Shown piece after piece: positions 21,212 to 30,269 of a stretch of 64,000 nucleotides of DNA; position 1 is the stretch's first letter, and the number at the start of each line of letters is the position of its first letter. The stretch spans positions 62,001 to 126,000 of the forward strand of contig NZ_LGUI01000011.1 of assembly GCF_002891295.1 (NCBI RefSeq), given 5' to 3'. The DNA comes from Streptomyces eurocidicus. GTDB taxonomy: Bacteria > Actinomycetota > Actinomycetes > Streptomycetales > Streptomycetaceae. The translations under genes and the position numbers were made by a program. The notes under the pieces were generated by a model, which had not been told where the DNA came from, did not search any database, and was given only the letters and a program-made list of their open reading frames with translations.

Positions 21212-22531
21212 ATGCCTCCTGCCGATACCAGGGCATCCGTCGTCACCATGCGTTCGGGTGCCTCTGCCCTGTCGTCCCTCACCACTCCTTCCTCCTCGGC
21301 CGATGACAACAAGCTGGTGCCCGGCGGGCCCGGCTACCGCCGTACGAGCTTCGCGCTCTTCGCGGCGGGTGTCGCCACCTTCGCCCTGCTCTACTCCACG
21401 CAGGCCCTGCTCCCCGCGATCTCCGACGACCTCGGGGTGACGCCGGATCAGGCGAGCTGGACGGTCTCCGCCGCCACGGGCGGCCTCGCCGTCGCCGTCG
21501 TCCCCCTCAGCGCCCTCTCCGAGCGCTTCGGCCGCCGGACGATGATGACCGCGTCCCTGTGTGTCGCCGCCTTCGTGGCGCTCCTCGTGCCCCTGGCCCC
21601 CGGCCTGGGCTGGCTGGTGGCGCTCCGCGCCGTCCAGGGTGCCGCGCTGGCGGGCCTGCCCGCTTCGGCGATGGCGTACCTCTCGGAGGAGGTCCGGGCG
21701 AAGGCGCTGGTCGGCGCGATCGGCCTGTTCGTCGCGGGCAACAGCCTCGGCGGCATGATCGGACGCATCCTGGCCGGCTGGGTGGCCCAGGCATGGGGCT
21801 GGCGCGCCGGACTCGCCGCGGTGGGCGTCCTGGCCGTGATCTGCGCGGTGACCTTCCGCGCCCTGATCCCCCGGGCCCGGCACTTCACCCCCACGGCCGT
21901 CTCCCCGCGCGACCTGGCCCGTACGGTCGCCGGCCACCTCTCCGACCCGCTGCTGCGCCGCCTGTACATGATCGGCGCGCTGTTCATGACCGTCTTCGGC
22001 GCGGTCTACACGGTGATCGGCTACCGGCTGGCCGAGGCCCCCTTCTCCCTCCCCCAGGGCGTCGTCGGCTCGATCTTCCTGATCTACCTGGTCGGTACGG
22101 CCTCCTCCGCGGCGGCCGGAAAGCTGGTCGGCCGCCTCGGCCGGCGCGGCGCGCTGTACCTGGCGGTGAGCACGACGACGGCGGGCCTGCTGCTGACGCT
22201 GACGGAATCCCTGACGGCCGTTCTGGCGGGCCTCGTCCTCATCACGGCCGGCTTCTTCGCGGGCCACGCGGTGGCCTCGTCCTCCGTCAGCCGCGCCGCG
22301 AAGACGGGCCGCGCCCAGGCGTCGGCCCTGTACCAGACGGCGTACTACCTGGGCAGCTCGGTCGGCGGCACGCTCGGCGCGGTCGCGTACCACTACGCCG
22401 GGTGGGACGGCGCGGTGGTCCTGGGCATGACCGCGATGATCGGCGCCGCGTCGATCACGCTGTACGCGACGCGGATGGCGCTCGTGGAGCGCCGCCGGAT
22501 GCCCGTCCGGGCGGGTTCCGTACGGGCCTGA
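21212..22531 (+). CDS. MFS transporter
   Basis: This 439-residue major facilitator protein has 12 predicted membrane segments. The loop 2-3 signature is LSERFGRRTMMTASL. Motif-C-like glycines lie in segment 5 (LFVAGNSLGGMIGRILAGWV), and a central loop is at about residues 205-240. The type resembles YnfM-like drug or sugar-export permeases. It is divergent from the LysR gene, so export of the LysR ligand is a sensible guess; the substrate is unknown. ATG 21212 is used, with an alternative at 21248. A strong terminator follows. Confidence 0.88.
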   Translation: MPPADTRASVVTMRSGASALSSLTTPSSSADDNKLVPGGPGYRRTSFALFAAGVATFALLYSTQALLPAISDDLGVTPDQASWTVSAATGGLAVAVVPLSALSERFGRRTMMTASLCVAAFVALLVPLAPGLGWLVALRAVQGAALAGLPASAMAYLSEEVRAKALVGAIGLFVAGNSLGGMIGRILAGWVAQAWGWRAGLAAVGVLAVICAVTFRALIPRARHFTPTAVSPRDLARTVAGHLSDPLLRRLYMIGALFMTVFGAVYTVIGYRLAEAPFSLPQGVVGSIFLIYLVGTASSAAAGKLVGRLGRRGALYLAVSTTTAGLLLTLTESLTAVLAGLVLITAGFFAGHAVASSSVSRAAKTGRAQASALYQTAYYLGSSVGGTLGAVAYHYAGWDGAVVLGMTAMIGAASITLYATRMALVERRRMPVRAGSVRA

Positions 22532-22587
22532 GCCCTCTACGGACCCGAGGCCCTCGCCAGGCCCCTATGAACCAGGCCCCATGAACC

Positions 22588-22632
22588 CGAAGGGCCCGCC
22601 CCACCACCTGTCCTGGTGGGGCGGGCCCTTCG
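22588..22632 (+). terminator. terminator downstream of the MFS gene
   Basis: A 19-bp perfect stem (CGAAGGGCCCGCCCCACCA region with its complement) and short loop lie 57 bp after the MFS stop. Confidence 0.8.
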
Positions 22633-22671
22633 CTGTCGCCCGTTCGGCGCGCCCGTGTCGAACGGCGGGGC

Positions 22672-22884
22672 TCATGCGTCCCGGACCTCGACGGGTCCGG
22701 CGGGTGCCTCATCGCCGCCGGGCGGCCGCTCATCCTCGAAGTACAGCTCCAGCGCCTCGCGCAGTTGGTCCAGCGCTTCCCTGATCGTCCTGCCCTGACT
22801 GGCCACCTCGACCTGAACACATCGGGCCACGTAGCGGCCGCCCTCATGCGTGACGGTGGAGGTAAGGCGAACCTGTCGGGTCAC
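22672..22884 (-). CDS. HicB-family antitoxin-like protein, no HicA partner seen
   Basis: The 70-residue protein is a single HicB-like partial RNase H fold: VTHEGGRYVARCVQVEVASQGRT followed by the EALDQLREALELYFED helix, which is the typical HicB ending. The C-terminal DNA-binding part found in many HicB antitoxins is absent. No HicA-like gene precedes it; only 109 bp separate it from the divergent gene. It is likely a solitary HicB-type protein of unknown role. GTG 22884 starts the conserved domain; the open frame upstream to 23103 overlaps the next gene. Confidence 0.7.
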   Translation of the reverse strand: MTRQVRLTSTVTHEGGRYVARCVQVEVASQGRTIREALDQLREALELYFEDERPPGGDEAPAGPVEVRDA

Positions 22885-22993
22885 GCCCGGATTCTGCCAG
22901 GCCACGGCCGCAAGCACGGCTGTCCTCGCATCGTTCACCCCATCGGGTATCGAACACATCCAATGGTCAGACCATCGGTGGAAGCATCGGCTC

Positions 22994-23431
22994 ATGGCTG
23001 AGCACACGGTGACACTGATCCATGACAACTGGCCCGCGAAAGACGCCGCGCACTTCGCCTCACTGGCGGCCGACCCACCCGCCGGCTTCACGTTCTCATG
23101 CAAGACCTGGGAGCTCTACAAGGGCATCACCGGCACCCGGGAAGCACCGACGCTGTTCCACGCCATCGCGGACGTCGTGGCCGAGGTCGCCCGAACCCAC
23201 GGAGTCCTGCTCAACGACGCGGGCATCGAGAAGCCCCGCGAGTGGGTGGACGAGGAATCGAACCAGCAGACCGTCGCCCATCTGCTGCTGATGGCCGCGC
23301 ACCGCGCCGCGTACTGCGGCCTCACGATCAGCGATCTGACGGATTTCCTGCGCGCGGCGGAGCCGGCCCACGGGCGGGCGGGCCCGGCCACCGACCGGTG
23401 CGGGTCCGGCGACCGCCCCGCCCAGGCGTAA
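22994..23431 (+). CDS. conserved hypothetical protein
   Basis: The 145-residue soluble protein is of unknown function. It contains TLIHDNWPAKDAAHFASLAADPP, KTWELYKGITG, an acidic helix region EWVDEESNQQTVAHLLLMAAHRAAYCGLTISDLTDFLR and a Gly/Pro-rich tail. No known motif was recognised. ATG 22994 starts the protein. It is divergent from the HicB-like gene and has no operon partner. Confidence 0.65.
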   Translation: MAEHTVTLIHDNWPAKDAAHFASLAADPPAGFTFSCKTWELYKGITGTREAPTLFHAIADVVAEVARTHGVLLNDAGIEKPREWVDEESNQQTVAHLLLMAAHRAAYCGLTISDLTDFLRAAEPAHGRAGPATDRCGSGDRPAQA

Positions 23432-23473
23432 ATTCCCCCGCCTCCCGCCGGTGCGCTATGTACCCTTCGGTCC

Positions 23474-24445
23474 ATGGATATCGCATTTCGACCGCTCGAA
23501 ACCGCGGACATACCCGCCCTGGCCGCCCTCCGGGAAGAGGTCGAGCGCACCGACCGCACAGGCATCCACTACGACCTGGCCGATATCCGTGAGGAGTTCA
23601 CCGACCCCAAGCTGGACCTCGCCCGCGACACGCTCGGCGCCTGGCAGGGCACCCGGCTGGTGGCGTACGCCCTGGTGTACGAGCCGGAAACCGTGCGCGG
23701 CGTGCTGCGCTTCGACACCGACGGCGCCGTCGACCCCGCGTACCGCCGCCGCGGGCTCGGCACGGAGATCGTCGACTGGATGCGCACCCGGGCCCGGGCC
23801 CGCCACGCGGAGCGTGCCCCCGAGGCGCCCGGCGAGCTGCACCTCGGCGGAGTCTCCACCAACACCGGCCTGGCCGCGCTGGCCGAGCGGGCGGGCTTCG
23901 CCCCCTGCCGGTACTGGTTCACCATGTCACGCGACCTGCGCACCGCCGCACCCCTGCCGGAAGCCACCGCTCCGGCCGGTCTGCGACTCGCGCCCTTCGC
24001 CTGGGAGCACGACGAGGCCGTCCGTCTCGCCCACAACGAGGCGTTCCTCGACCACTGGGACTTCGCCGAGGCCGACGAGGCCGACTGGCGCACCTGGAAC
24101 ACGGGCTCCCGGTCGTTCCGCGCGGACGTCTCCGCCGTCCTCCTCGACGCCGGCGACCATGTGGCCGCGTACCTCCTGGCCGACGAGTACGCCGCGGACA
24201 CCGCTGCCACGGGGGTTCGGACCTGCACCGTGGCCCACCTGGGTACGCGACGCGCACACCGGGGCAAGGGCGCGGCGCGCGCCCTGCTGGCCCACACCTT
24301 GCGGGCCGCGCGCGAGCAGGGTTACGACCGTGCCGAGCTCGTGGTGGACACGGCGAATCCGACGGGCGCGCTCGGGATCTACGAGGGTCTGGGCTTCGTG
24401 AGCGAGCGGACGCTTGTTACGTACGCGGGGCCACTGGGGGCGTGA
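23474..24445 (+). CDS. tandem GNAT-domain acetyltransferase
   Basis: The protein is 323 residues with two GNAT folds. The first (about 1-150) has the acetyl-CoA loop DPAYRRRGLGTEIV. The second (about 165-320) has TRRAHRGKGAARALL and VDTANPTGALGIYEGLGF. The layout resembles mycothiol synthase-like double GNAT proteins, but identity with MshD is not claimed. ATG 23474 is used. Its 3' end overlaps the convergent DUF397 gene by 29 bp. Confidence 0.85.
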   Translation: MDIAFRPLETADIPALAALREEVERTDRTGIHYDLADIREEFTDPKLDLARDTLGAWQGTRLVAYALVYEPETVRGVLRFDTDGAVDPAYRRRGLGTEIVDWMRTRARARHAERAPEAPGELHLGGVSTNTGLAALAERAGFAPCRYWFTMSRDLRTAAPLPEATAPAGLRLAPFAWEHDEAVRLAHNEAFLDHWDFAEADEADWRTWNTGSRSFRADVSAVLLDAGDHVAAYLLADEYAADTAATGVRTCTVAHLGTRRAHRGKGAARALLAHTLRAAREQGYDRAELVVDTANPTGALGIYEGLGFVSERTLVTYAGPLGA

Positions 24446-24626
24446 GCCGGTCGGCTTTGATGGTTCTGAGGAGGCCGGCGAGGGCGACGGGGTCGGTGGT
24501 GATGATCTGGGCGGGGTCGTCGCTCTCGCGGAGGCGTATGAGGCCGCCGGGGGCGGCGGCGATCTCGACGCAGTCGTTTTCCGCTCCCGTACTGAATGAG
24601 GACTTACGCCAACCAAGTTGAGACAT
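24417..24626 (-). CDS. DUF397 domain protein
   Basis: The 69-residue protein is one DUF397 domain: WRKSSFSTGAENDCVEIAAAPGGLIRLRESDDP followed by TDPVALAGLLRTIK. These small proteins are nearly always encoded next to XRE regulators of the DUF5753 type in Streptomyces. Here the start lies only 8 bp after the stop of such a regulator, so the two are an operon. The function may be to modulate the regulator (inference). Confidence 0.9.
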   Translation of the reverse strand: MSQLGWRKSSFSTGAENDCVEIAAAPGGLIRLRESDDPAQIITTDPVALAGLLRTIKADRLTPPVAPRT

Positions 24627-24634
24627 CTGGCTAC

Positions 24635-25513
24635 CTATCGCAGTTCATACAGGACATGCTGAAGCAAACTCAACGAGTCCCCTGCTCCCTGCGCCTCGGG
24701 AGCAGCTGCCGGGTCGATAGGTGCAAGGGCCAGGGAAGCAAGTCGCTCAAACATACTGGCGTATTCGGTGATGCGATCGCCATCCCCGATGAAGTCCGCG
24801 CTGGTCGGGTGCTCCCGGTAGAGAGTGTCCAGCTCGGGGGTTGTGCCACTGAAGAGGACGAACGAACGGGTGTGGGACGGGTACGGCCCCATATCGAAAG
24901 GGAAAATCTGCACCGTGACGTGAGGCATTCGGCAAATCTCGATGAGCTTCAGGAGTTGCTTCCTCATCGTGCCCATATCGCCGACCCTCATACGCAAGGC
25001 CGACTCATGGATGACGGCGTGGTACGTCTCCAGCTCGGCCAGCACACGCTGCCGCTCCATTCTGAAACGCACCCAGCGATCCAGGTTCCGGTGATCGTCT
25101 TCGACGCTGGAGATGACACCGCGCGCGTAGCCCTCCGTCTGCAGCAGCCCGGGAATGACCGACGGCTCGTGTGCACGGACCCTGGTGGCCCGGAACTCCA
25201 GTTCCACCAGATCGAGAGCCCGGCGCCCCTGGGTCTCCCTGTACTCGTCCCACCAGCCCTTACCTGAATCCTGGGCCAGCTCCATGAGTCCGTCGAAGTA
25301 AGCGCCCGGCGGGCAGTCGTACTCGCGCAGCACCATGTACAGCCGGTTCCGTGACACATCGAGTCGACCCGCTTCGATGTTGCTGATACGGGCTCGGTCG
25401 GCGTCCAGTATCGCCGCCGCCTGATCACCCGAAATCCCCGAGCGCGTACGGAGCTTCCGCAGCTCCGCGCCGAGCCTGCGCTGCCGCTCGCTGGGTTGTT
25501 TCCTGGGTGCCAT
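24635..25513 (-). CDS. XRE-family regulator with DUF5753 domain (WhiJ-like)
   Basis: This 292-residue protein has an N-terminal helix-turn-helix (about residues 12-70: LGAELRKLRTRSGISGDQAAAIL, RARISNIEAGRLDVSRNRLY). A DUF5753 domain follows (VELEFRATRVRAHEPSVIPGLLQTEGYARGVI, with HESALRMRVG and VTVQIFPFDMGPY). Such WhiJ-like proteins are developmental or antibiotic regulators in Streptomyces. ATG 25513 begins just before the domain; the open frame extends upstream without similarity. It forms an operon with DUF397 and is divergent from the HATPase protein, the classic three-part set. Confidence 0.9.
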   Translation of the reverse strand: MAPRKQPSERQRRLGAELRKLRTRSGISGDQAAAILDADRARISNIEAGRLDVSRNRLYMVLREYDCPPGAYFDGLMELAQDSGKGWWDEYRETQGRRALDLVELEFRATRVRAHEPSVIPGLLQTEGYARGVISSVEDDHRNLDRWVRFRMERQRVLAELETYHAVIHESALRMRVGDMGTMRKQLLKLIEICRMPHVTVQIFPFDMGPYPSHTRSFVLFSGTTPELDTLYREHPTSADFIGDGDRITEYASMFERLASLALAPIDPAAAPEAQGAGDSLSLLQHVLYELR

Positions 25514-25784
25514 CCGTGACCTCCTCGACTGCTGGTGGCAGTCTGCCGACGCCAGGGCGGGAGAGGCCACTTATGCAGCCGCACGTCACCCACAAGGGGC
25601 AACATCCAGGGCAACCCTTGCTGAGCGAAAAAGGTTTCCCTACCGTCGAAGCACCTCATCCGGCATGGAGCAACGCGGAAGCGCACCCGAACCAACGCGA
25701 GTTGGCCCGGGCAAGGCCACCGCGCCCACCCTCCCACATGCCATGGGCCCGGCACACCCGGCAGCACCTCACCCAGGAGACGCC

Positions 25785-26360
25785 ATGCGCACCCATCCAC
25801 ACCCCACCCCGGACTGCTCCCTCGTCTTCCCACCACATCCCGCCTGGGTGCGCGCGGCCCGCGAAATCGTCCGTACGTTGCTGCTCGCATCCCGGCGAAC
25901 CGACCTCACCGATACCGCCGTCGCGCTCACCTCGGAGGCGGTCACCAACGCGGTCAACGCCTGCGGGGCAAAGGACTGCGACATCCCGGTCGCCCTCTTC
26001 GCGGAGTGGACGGACACGGGACAACTGCGCGTACTCGTGCACGACGGGGCGGCCGGGCTGCCCGTATGCCGGGAAAAGGTGTCACCCGAGGATGAGTCCG
26101 GTCGGGGGCTGATGCTGATCGAGAACGACGCCGACGCGTGGGGCGTCTGTGCCCACGGGCCCGGGCCCGGGAAGGCGACCTGGTTCGAGCTGGGCCGGAC
26201 ACCCCGAACGTCGCCCGTCGGCTGCGGGGACTGCGACACGCTGGCAACCGCCCACCGGGAGGCCCGAGCCGGCGGCGATCAGGAACGGATCATGGACGCG
26301 ACCATCGCCGTGCGCAGGCACTTCCGCAGCGTGCACACTCTGCCGGCGGTGGCGCCGTGA
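25785..26360 (+). CDS. HATPase-domain protein (RsbW-like anti-sigma/regulatory kinase fold)
   Basis: The 191-residue protein has a GHKL ATPase fold. The N-box lies in LTSEAVTNAVNACG, G1 is HDGAAGLP, and G2 is ESGRGLMLIENDADAWG. An ending with GCGDCDTLATAH is unusual for the family. Such proteins accompany WhiJ/DUF397 pairs in Streptomyces. ATG 25785 has a good AGGAGAC site. Its stop overlaps the next gene's GTG by 4 bp. Confidence 0.85.
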   Translation: MRTHPHPTPDCSLVFPPHPAWVRAAREIVRTLLLASRRTDLTDTAVALTSEAVTNAVNACGAKDCDIPVALFAEWTDTGQLRVLVHDGAAGLPVCREKVSPEDESGRGLMLIENDADAWGVCAHGPGPGKATWFELGRTPRTSPVGCGDCDTLATAHREARAGGDQERIMDATIAVRRHFRSVHTLPAVAP

Positions 26361-26764
26361 TCGGCTACGCGCCCGGGCGTATCGTGAACAACTGCCTCCA
26401 CCACGGGGGCTGGACGCACCACGGAGGCGAGTCCCGCTGCGACAACTGCGGCGTCCGCCGGTTCACGGAATACGGCGCGGTACGCCCGTCCGGCCTGCCG
26501 CACGCCGTCACCCCGGCCGCCCCGGACCGCCGCGCCACGGATCGGGCGGCGGCCCTCAACATCTCACGGGCGGTACTCGACTCCCGGGGGTTCGGGTCGG
26601 CCCCCCCCTGGCGCTCACCCCATACACCCGGGCCAGGTTCGCCCTGCCGCACCACTGCTGAAGACAGCGCATCCCCTCTCCTAATAACCGGGAGCCGCCG
26701 ACCACCGGGACGTTCGAGAACAGCACTGGCCCCAGGCCCTCAAGCCTCTCGCCCGGGGGGCTAG
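26357..26764 (+). CDS. small Cys/His-containing protein coupled to the HATPase gene
   Basis: The 135-residue protein starts at GTG 26357, which overlaps the HATPase stop (GTGA). The N-terminal 75 residues contain CLHHGGWTHHGGESRCDNCGVRR, a possible zinc-binding cluster (two CxxC/H-like pairs), and the conserved-looking TEYGAVRPSGLP. The C-terminal half is Pro/Ser/Arg-rich and may be longer than in relatives. Function is unknown. It is probably translated together with the HATPase. Confidence 0.6.
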   Translation: MIGYAPGRIVNNCLHHGGWTHHGGESRCDNCGVRRFTEYGAVRPSGLPHAVTPAAPDRRATDRAAALNISRAVLDSRGFGSAPPWRSPHTPGPGSPCRTTAEDSASPLLITGSRRPPGRSRTALAPGPQASRPGG

Positions 26765-26934
26765 CCCCCCGAACAGGGCGGCGCTGCCACCACCTCCACG
26801 CGGAGGCCATCGCCATGGCCACGCGCCTCACTCCCATGGGTCAATGATCACGGGGCGGCCGGGAGTTCCGGCCGCCGGAACCATAACTCCCCGCACCCGC
26901 AAGTGTGTTGCACCCTTCGACGTGAGGCATCGCC

Positions 26935-28182
26935 ATGACCTTCGTACGAACCCCCGCACCCGGAGCCCGCCGACGCCCCTCCCCCGCCCGTCGTAGAGCC
27001 GCCCTCGGCGCCGTCGCGACGGCCGTCGCGGCGGCGACCCTGGCGGTGCCCCTCTCCACCGCATGGGCCGCCCAGCCGGAAGCCCGCGCCTCCGGCCACG
27101 GTTCCCGCCACGGTTCCGGCCGCGTCTACGCCGACCTCCAGCGCGGTCTCGACGACATCGTCCACAAGGACGGCGTCGTGGGCGCGCAGGCCACCCTCAC
27201 CGACCGGGCCGGCCGGGTCTCCATGACCGCCGGCACCGCCGAGCGCGGCACGGACCGGCCGATGCCCGCCCAGGGCTACTTCCGGATAGGCAGCAACACC
27301 AAGACCTTCGTCGCCACCGTCATGCTGCAACTCGTCGGTGAGGACAAGGTCCGGCTCGACGACACCGTCGACCGCTGGCTGCCCGGGGTCGTCGACGCCA
27401 ACGGCAACGACGGCAGGCGGATCACCGTGCGGCAGCTGCTCCAGCACACCAGTGGTCTGCCCGACTACGACGAGAGCCTGCACATCCTTGAGGAGGAGGA
27501 CTTCGAGAAGCACCGCTTCGACGACTACGCGCCACGCGACCTCGTCGACCTGGCCCTGCGGCAGAAGCCCCTCTTCGAGCCGGGCAAGGGCTGGAGCTAC
27601 TCCAGCACCGGCTACATCCTCGCCGGGATGATCATCGAGAAGGCGACGGGCCACCGCTGGAGCGAGGAGGTCCGCGACCGCGTGATCAAACCGCTCGGCC
27701 TCACCCACACCTTCTCCACGGGCGACCGCATCGGACTCCCCCAGCCGTCCGCCCGCGCCTACCAGCAGTTCAAGCCCGGGGGCCCGCTAATCGACAGCAC
27801 CGAGCTGAGCATGTCCTGGGCCGGCGCCGCGGGCGACCTCGTCACGACCTCGAACGACCTCACGCGCTTCTGGCAGGCCCTGCTGGGCGGCAGGCTGCTC
27901 AAGCCCGCGCAGCTGACGCAGATGCTGACGACCGTGCCGGCGCCCGAGGAGCACGCGACGGTGCCCAGCGAGGCGGGGCTCGGCATCTTCCGGACCCCGC
28001 TCAGCTGCGGCGGCTCCTACTGGGGCCACAGCGGGACCACCCTCGGCCACGTGAACGTCAACGGCTTCGTCGACAAGGGCAGGCGGGGCGTCGTCGTGAT
28101 GCGCTCCACCAACCTCGCCACGGACGACCGGGACACCCGTACCGACAAGCTCGTCGACGACGTCCTGTGCAAGATCAAGTGA
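26935..28182 (+). CDS. secreted beta-lactamase-family serine hydrolase (D-alanyl-D-alanine carboxypeptidase-like)
   Basis: This 415-residue exported protein has an Arg-rich, possibly Tat-type signal (RRPSPARRRAALG, hydrophobic to AWA at about residue 45). It then shows the class C penicillin-recognising motifs: SxxK as SNTK, in FRIGSNTKTF (about residues 119-128); YxN-like YSS in WSYSSTGYILAGMI; and an HxG motif in YWGHSGTTLG. Members cleave D-Ala-D-Ala or esters at the cell surface. ATG 26935 follows GAGGCATCGCC. It is a monocistronic gene with 170 bp of gene-free sequence upstream. Confidence 0.88.
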   Translation: MTFVRTPAPGARRRPSPARRRAALGAVATAVAAATLAVPLSTAWAAQPEARASGHGSRHGSGRVYADLQRGLDDIVHKDGVVGAQATLTDRAGRVSMTAGTAERGTDRPMPAQGYFRIGSNTKTFVATVMLQLVGEDKVRLDDTVDRWLPGVVDANGNDGRRITVRQLLQHTSGLPDYDESLHILEEEDFEKHRFDDYAPRDLVDLALRQKPLFEPGKGWSYSSTGYILAGMIIEKATGHRWSEEVRDRVIKPLGLTHTFSTGDRIGLPQPSARAYQQFKPGGPLIDSTELSMSWAGAAGDLVTTSNDLTRFWQALLGGRLLKPAQLTQMLTTVPAPEEHATVPSEAGLGIFRTPLSCGGSYWGHSGTTLGHVNVNGFVDKGRRGVVVMRSTNLATDDRDTRTDKLVDDVLCKIK

Positions 28183-28270
28183 CCCGTCGCACCCGGTCGC
28201 GCCCCAGCCGCGTCCGACACACGGCCCCCGGCGGCCACCGATTACCGCCCGGGCCCCGCCGTCGCGCAGG

Positions 28271-28813
28271 ATGGACCGTATGACCGAGATCCACACCCCC
28301 CGCCTCCTCCTCCGGCGCTGGCACGAAGACGACGTCCCCTTCATGGCGGACATCAACGCGGACCCCCGCGTCATGCAGTGGGTCGATGACGGCTCGGTGA
28401 TCGACGCCGACACCACCGCCGAGGCCGTCGAGCGGTGGGAGGAGGAGTGGGACGACGAGGGCTTCGGGATCTTCGCCGTCGAGCTGCTGGGCTCGGGCGA
28501 GCTCATCGGCTGCACGGGCCTGTCCTGGTCGGAGTTCTCCCCGGAGGAGCTGCCCGACGTGGCGATCGGCTGGCGGCTCGGCGCCCAGTTCTGGGGCCAG
28601 GGGTACGCGTCGGAGGCCGCGCAGGCCGTGCTGGATTTCGCGCTCACGGACCGCGGCCTCGACCGGGTCGTCGCCGTCATCCGGACCGGCGACGAGGCGT
28701 CCGAGAACGTCGCCCGCAAGCTCGGCATGGCGCCGGAGCGCGAGACGACCCACCCCGTGCACGACTTCCCGATGACGGTGCACGCCATCGATCTCACCGA
28801 GTACCAGGCGTAA
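28271..28813 (+). CDS. GNAT family acetyltransferase (RimJ/RimL-like)
   Basis: The 180-residue protein has a single GNAT domain. It starts with TPRLLLRRWHEDD, has the strand IGCTGLSW, an acetyl-CoA region IGWRLGAQFWGQGYASEAAQAVL, and ENVARKLGM. It fits RimJ/RimL-type N-acetyltransferases; the substrate is unknown. ATG 28271 or 28280 are both possible. It converges on deoA, with a terminator in between. Confidence 0.87.
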   Translation: MDRMTEIHTPRLLLRRWHEDDVPFMADINADPRVMQWVDDGSVIDADTTAEAVERWEEEWDDEGFGIFAVELLGSGELIGCTGLSWSEFSPEELPDVAIGWRLGAQFWGQGYASEAAQAVLDFALTDRGLDRVVAVIRTGDEASENVARKLGMAPERETTHPVHDFPMTVHAIDLTEYQA

Positions 28814-28827
28814 AGCCGCGGGAACGC

Positions 28828-28863
28828 GGACGGGCCCGGCGGAAGACTCCGCCGGGCCCGTCC
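28828..28863. terminator. bidirectional terminator between GNAT gene and deoA
   Basis: A 16-bp perfect stem GGACGGGCCCGGCGGA with complement, loop AGAC, lies between two converging stops. Confidence 0.8.
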
Positions 28864-28889
28864 CTTCACCAGGAAGATCGCCAGGAAGA

Positions 28890-30167
28890 TCAGGCGATAC
28901 GGTCCAGCACGATCGGGTTCGCCGTGAACGACGTGCCCTCGGGGGCGATCTCCACGCCGCCCTCCAGCGCCGCCAGGGCGTAGTCGTACTTCTCCGGGGT
29001 GTCCGTGTGGAGCGTCATCAGCGGCTGGCCCGCGGTGACCTTGTCGCCCGGCTTGGCGTGCATCTCGATGCCCGCGCCGAACTGCACCGGGTCCTCCTTG
29101 CGCGCGCGGCCGGCGCCCAGGCGCCAGGCGGAGACGCCGACGGCGTACGCGTCGAGCTTGGTGAGGACGCCGGAGGCCGAGGCCGTCACGACGTGCTGCT
29201 CCCGGGCCACCGGCAGCGCCGCGTCCGGGTCGCCGCCCTGGGCCTGGATCATGCGGCGCCAGTGGTCCATGGCGGAGCCGTCGCGCAGGGCCTTCTCCGG
29301 GTCCGCGTCGGGCAGGCCGGCCGCCGTGAGCATCTCGCGGGCCAGGGCCAGGGTCAGCTCGACGACGTCCGCCGGGCCGCCGCCCGCCAGGACCTCCACC
29401 GACTCGCGGACCTCCAGGGCGTTGCCCGCGGTGAGGCCCAGCGGGGTCGACATGTCGGTCAGCAGGGCGACGGTCTTGACGCCGTGGTCCGTGCCGAGGC
29501 CGACCATCGTGGAGGCCAGCTCACGGGCGTCCTCGATGTTCTTCATAAAGGCGCCGGAGCCGACCTTCACGTCCAGGACCAGGGAGCCCGTACCCTCGGC
29601 GATCTTCTTCGACATGATGGACGAGGCGATCAGCGGGATCGCCTCGACCGTGCCGGTGACGTCGCGGAGCGCGTAGAGCTTCTTGTCCGCCGGGGCGAGG
29701 CCGTCGCCCGCCGCGCAGATGACGGAGCCGACGTTGCGCAGGACGTCCATCATCTCGTCGTTCGAGAGGAGGGCGCGCCAGCCCGGGATGGACTCCAGCT
29801 TGTCGAGCGTGCCACCCGTGTGGCCGAGACCCCGGCCGGAGAGCTGCGGCACGGCCGCGCCGCAGGCGGCGACGAGCGGGGCCAGCGGGAGGGTGATCTT
29901 GTCGCCGACGCCGCCGGTGGAGTGCTTGTCCGAGGTCGGCATGGGCAGGGACGAGAAGTCCATGCGCTCGCCGGACTTGATCATGGCGGCGGTCCAGCGG
30001 GCGATCTCCGCGCGGTCCATGCCGTTGAGCAGGATCGCCATGGCGAGCGAGGACATCTGCTCGTCGGCGACCTCGCCGCGCGTGTACGCGTCGATGACCC
30101 AGTCGATCTGCTCGTCGGTCAGCCGAGCGCGGTCGCGCTTCGCGCGGATTACGGAAATGGCGTCCAT
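28890..30167 (-). CDS. deoA: thymidine phosphorylase
   Basis: This 425-residue enzyme phosphorolyses thymidine and deoxyuridine to base plus deoxyribose-1-phosphate. The N-terminal helical part reads MDAISVIRAKRDRARLTDEQI. The family signature SGRGLGHTGGTLDKLESIPG is at about residues 111-130. Phosphate and pyrimidine residues lie in SDKHSTGGVGDK and KVGSGAFMK, and a C-terminal domain ends with the LHTDTP region. ATG 30167 follows AAGGAAA. It is the last gene of the transporter operon, 102 bp after cdd; a short repeat fragment lies in that gap. Confidence 0.95.
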   Translation of the reverse strand: MDAISVIRAKRDRARLTDEQIDWVIDAYTRGEVADEQMSSLAMAILLNGMDRAEIARWTAAMIKSGERMDFSSLPMPTSDKHSTGGVGDKITLPLAPLVAACGAAVPQLSGRGLGHTGGTLDKLESIPGWRALLSNDEMMDVLRNVGSVICAAGDGLAPADKKLYALRDVTGTVEAIPLIASSIMSKKIAEGTGSLVLDVKVGSGAFMKNIEDARELASTMVGLGTDHGVKTVALLTDMSTPLGLTAGNALEVRESVEVLAGGGPADVVELTLALAREMLTAAGLPDADPEKALRDGSAMDHWRRMIQAQGGDPDAALPVAREQHVVTASASGVLTKLDAYAVGVSAWRLGAGRARKEDPVQFGAGIEMHAKPGDKVTAGQPLMTLHTDTPEKYDYALAALEGGVEIAPEGTSFTANPIVLDRIA

Positions 30168-30245
30168 CAGCACATTTTCCTTAAGTTCGTGCGTCCTCAG
30201 TCTTCCCGGGGCCGGAAAGTGACCCGGAGGGGGTGTTTTCCACAA

Positions 30246-30266
30246 CCCCTCCGGCGCTTGAGGACA
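30246..30266 (+). repeat. fragment of intergenic repeat family R between cdd and deoA
   Basis: CCCCTCCGGCGCTTGAGGAC resembles the centre of the family (CGTCCGGCGTTTGAGGAC). Only this short part is present. Confidence 0.5.
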
Positions 30267-30269
30267 TCT

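Noticed and set aside
23096..23371. Minus-strand frame as a HicA partner for the HicB-like protein
   Set aside because: No HicA motif is visible, and the plus strand carries a better supported gene.
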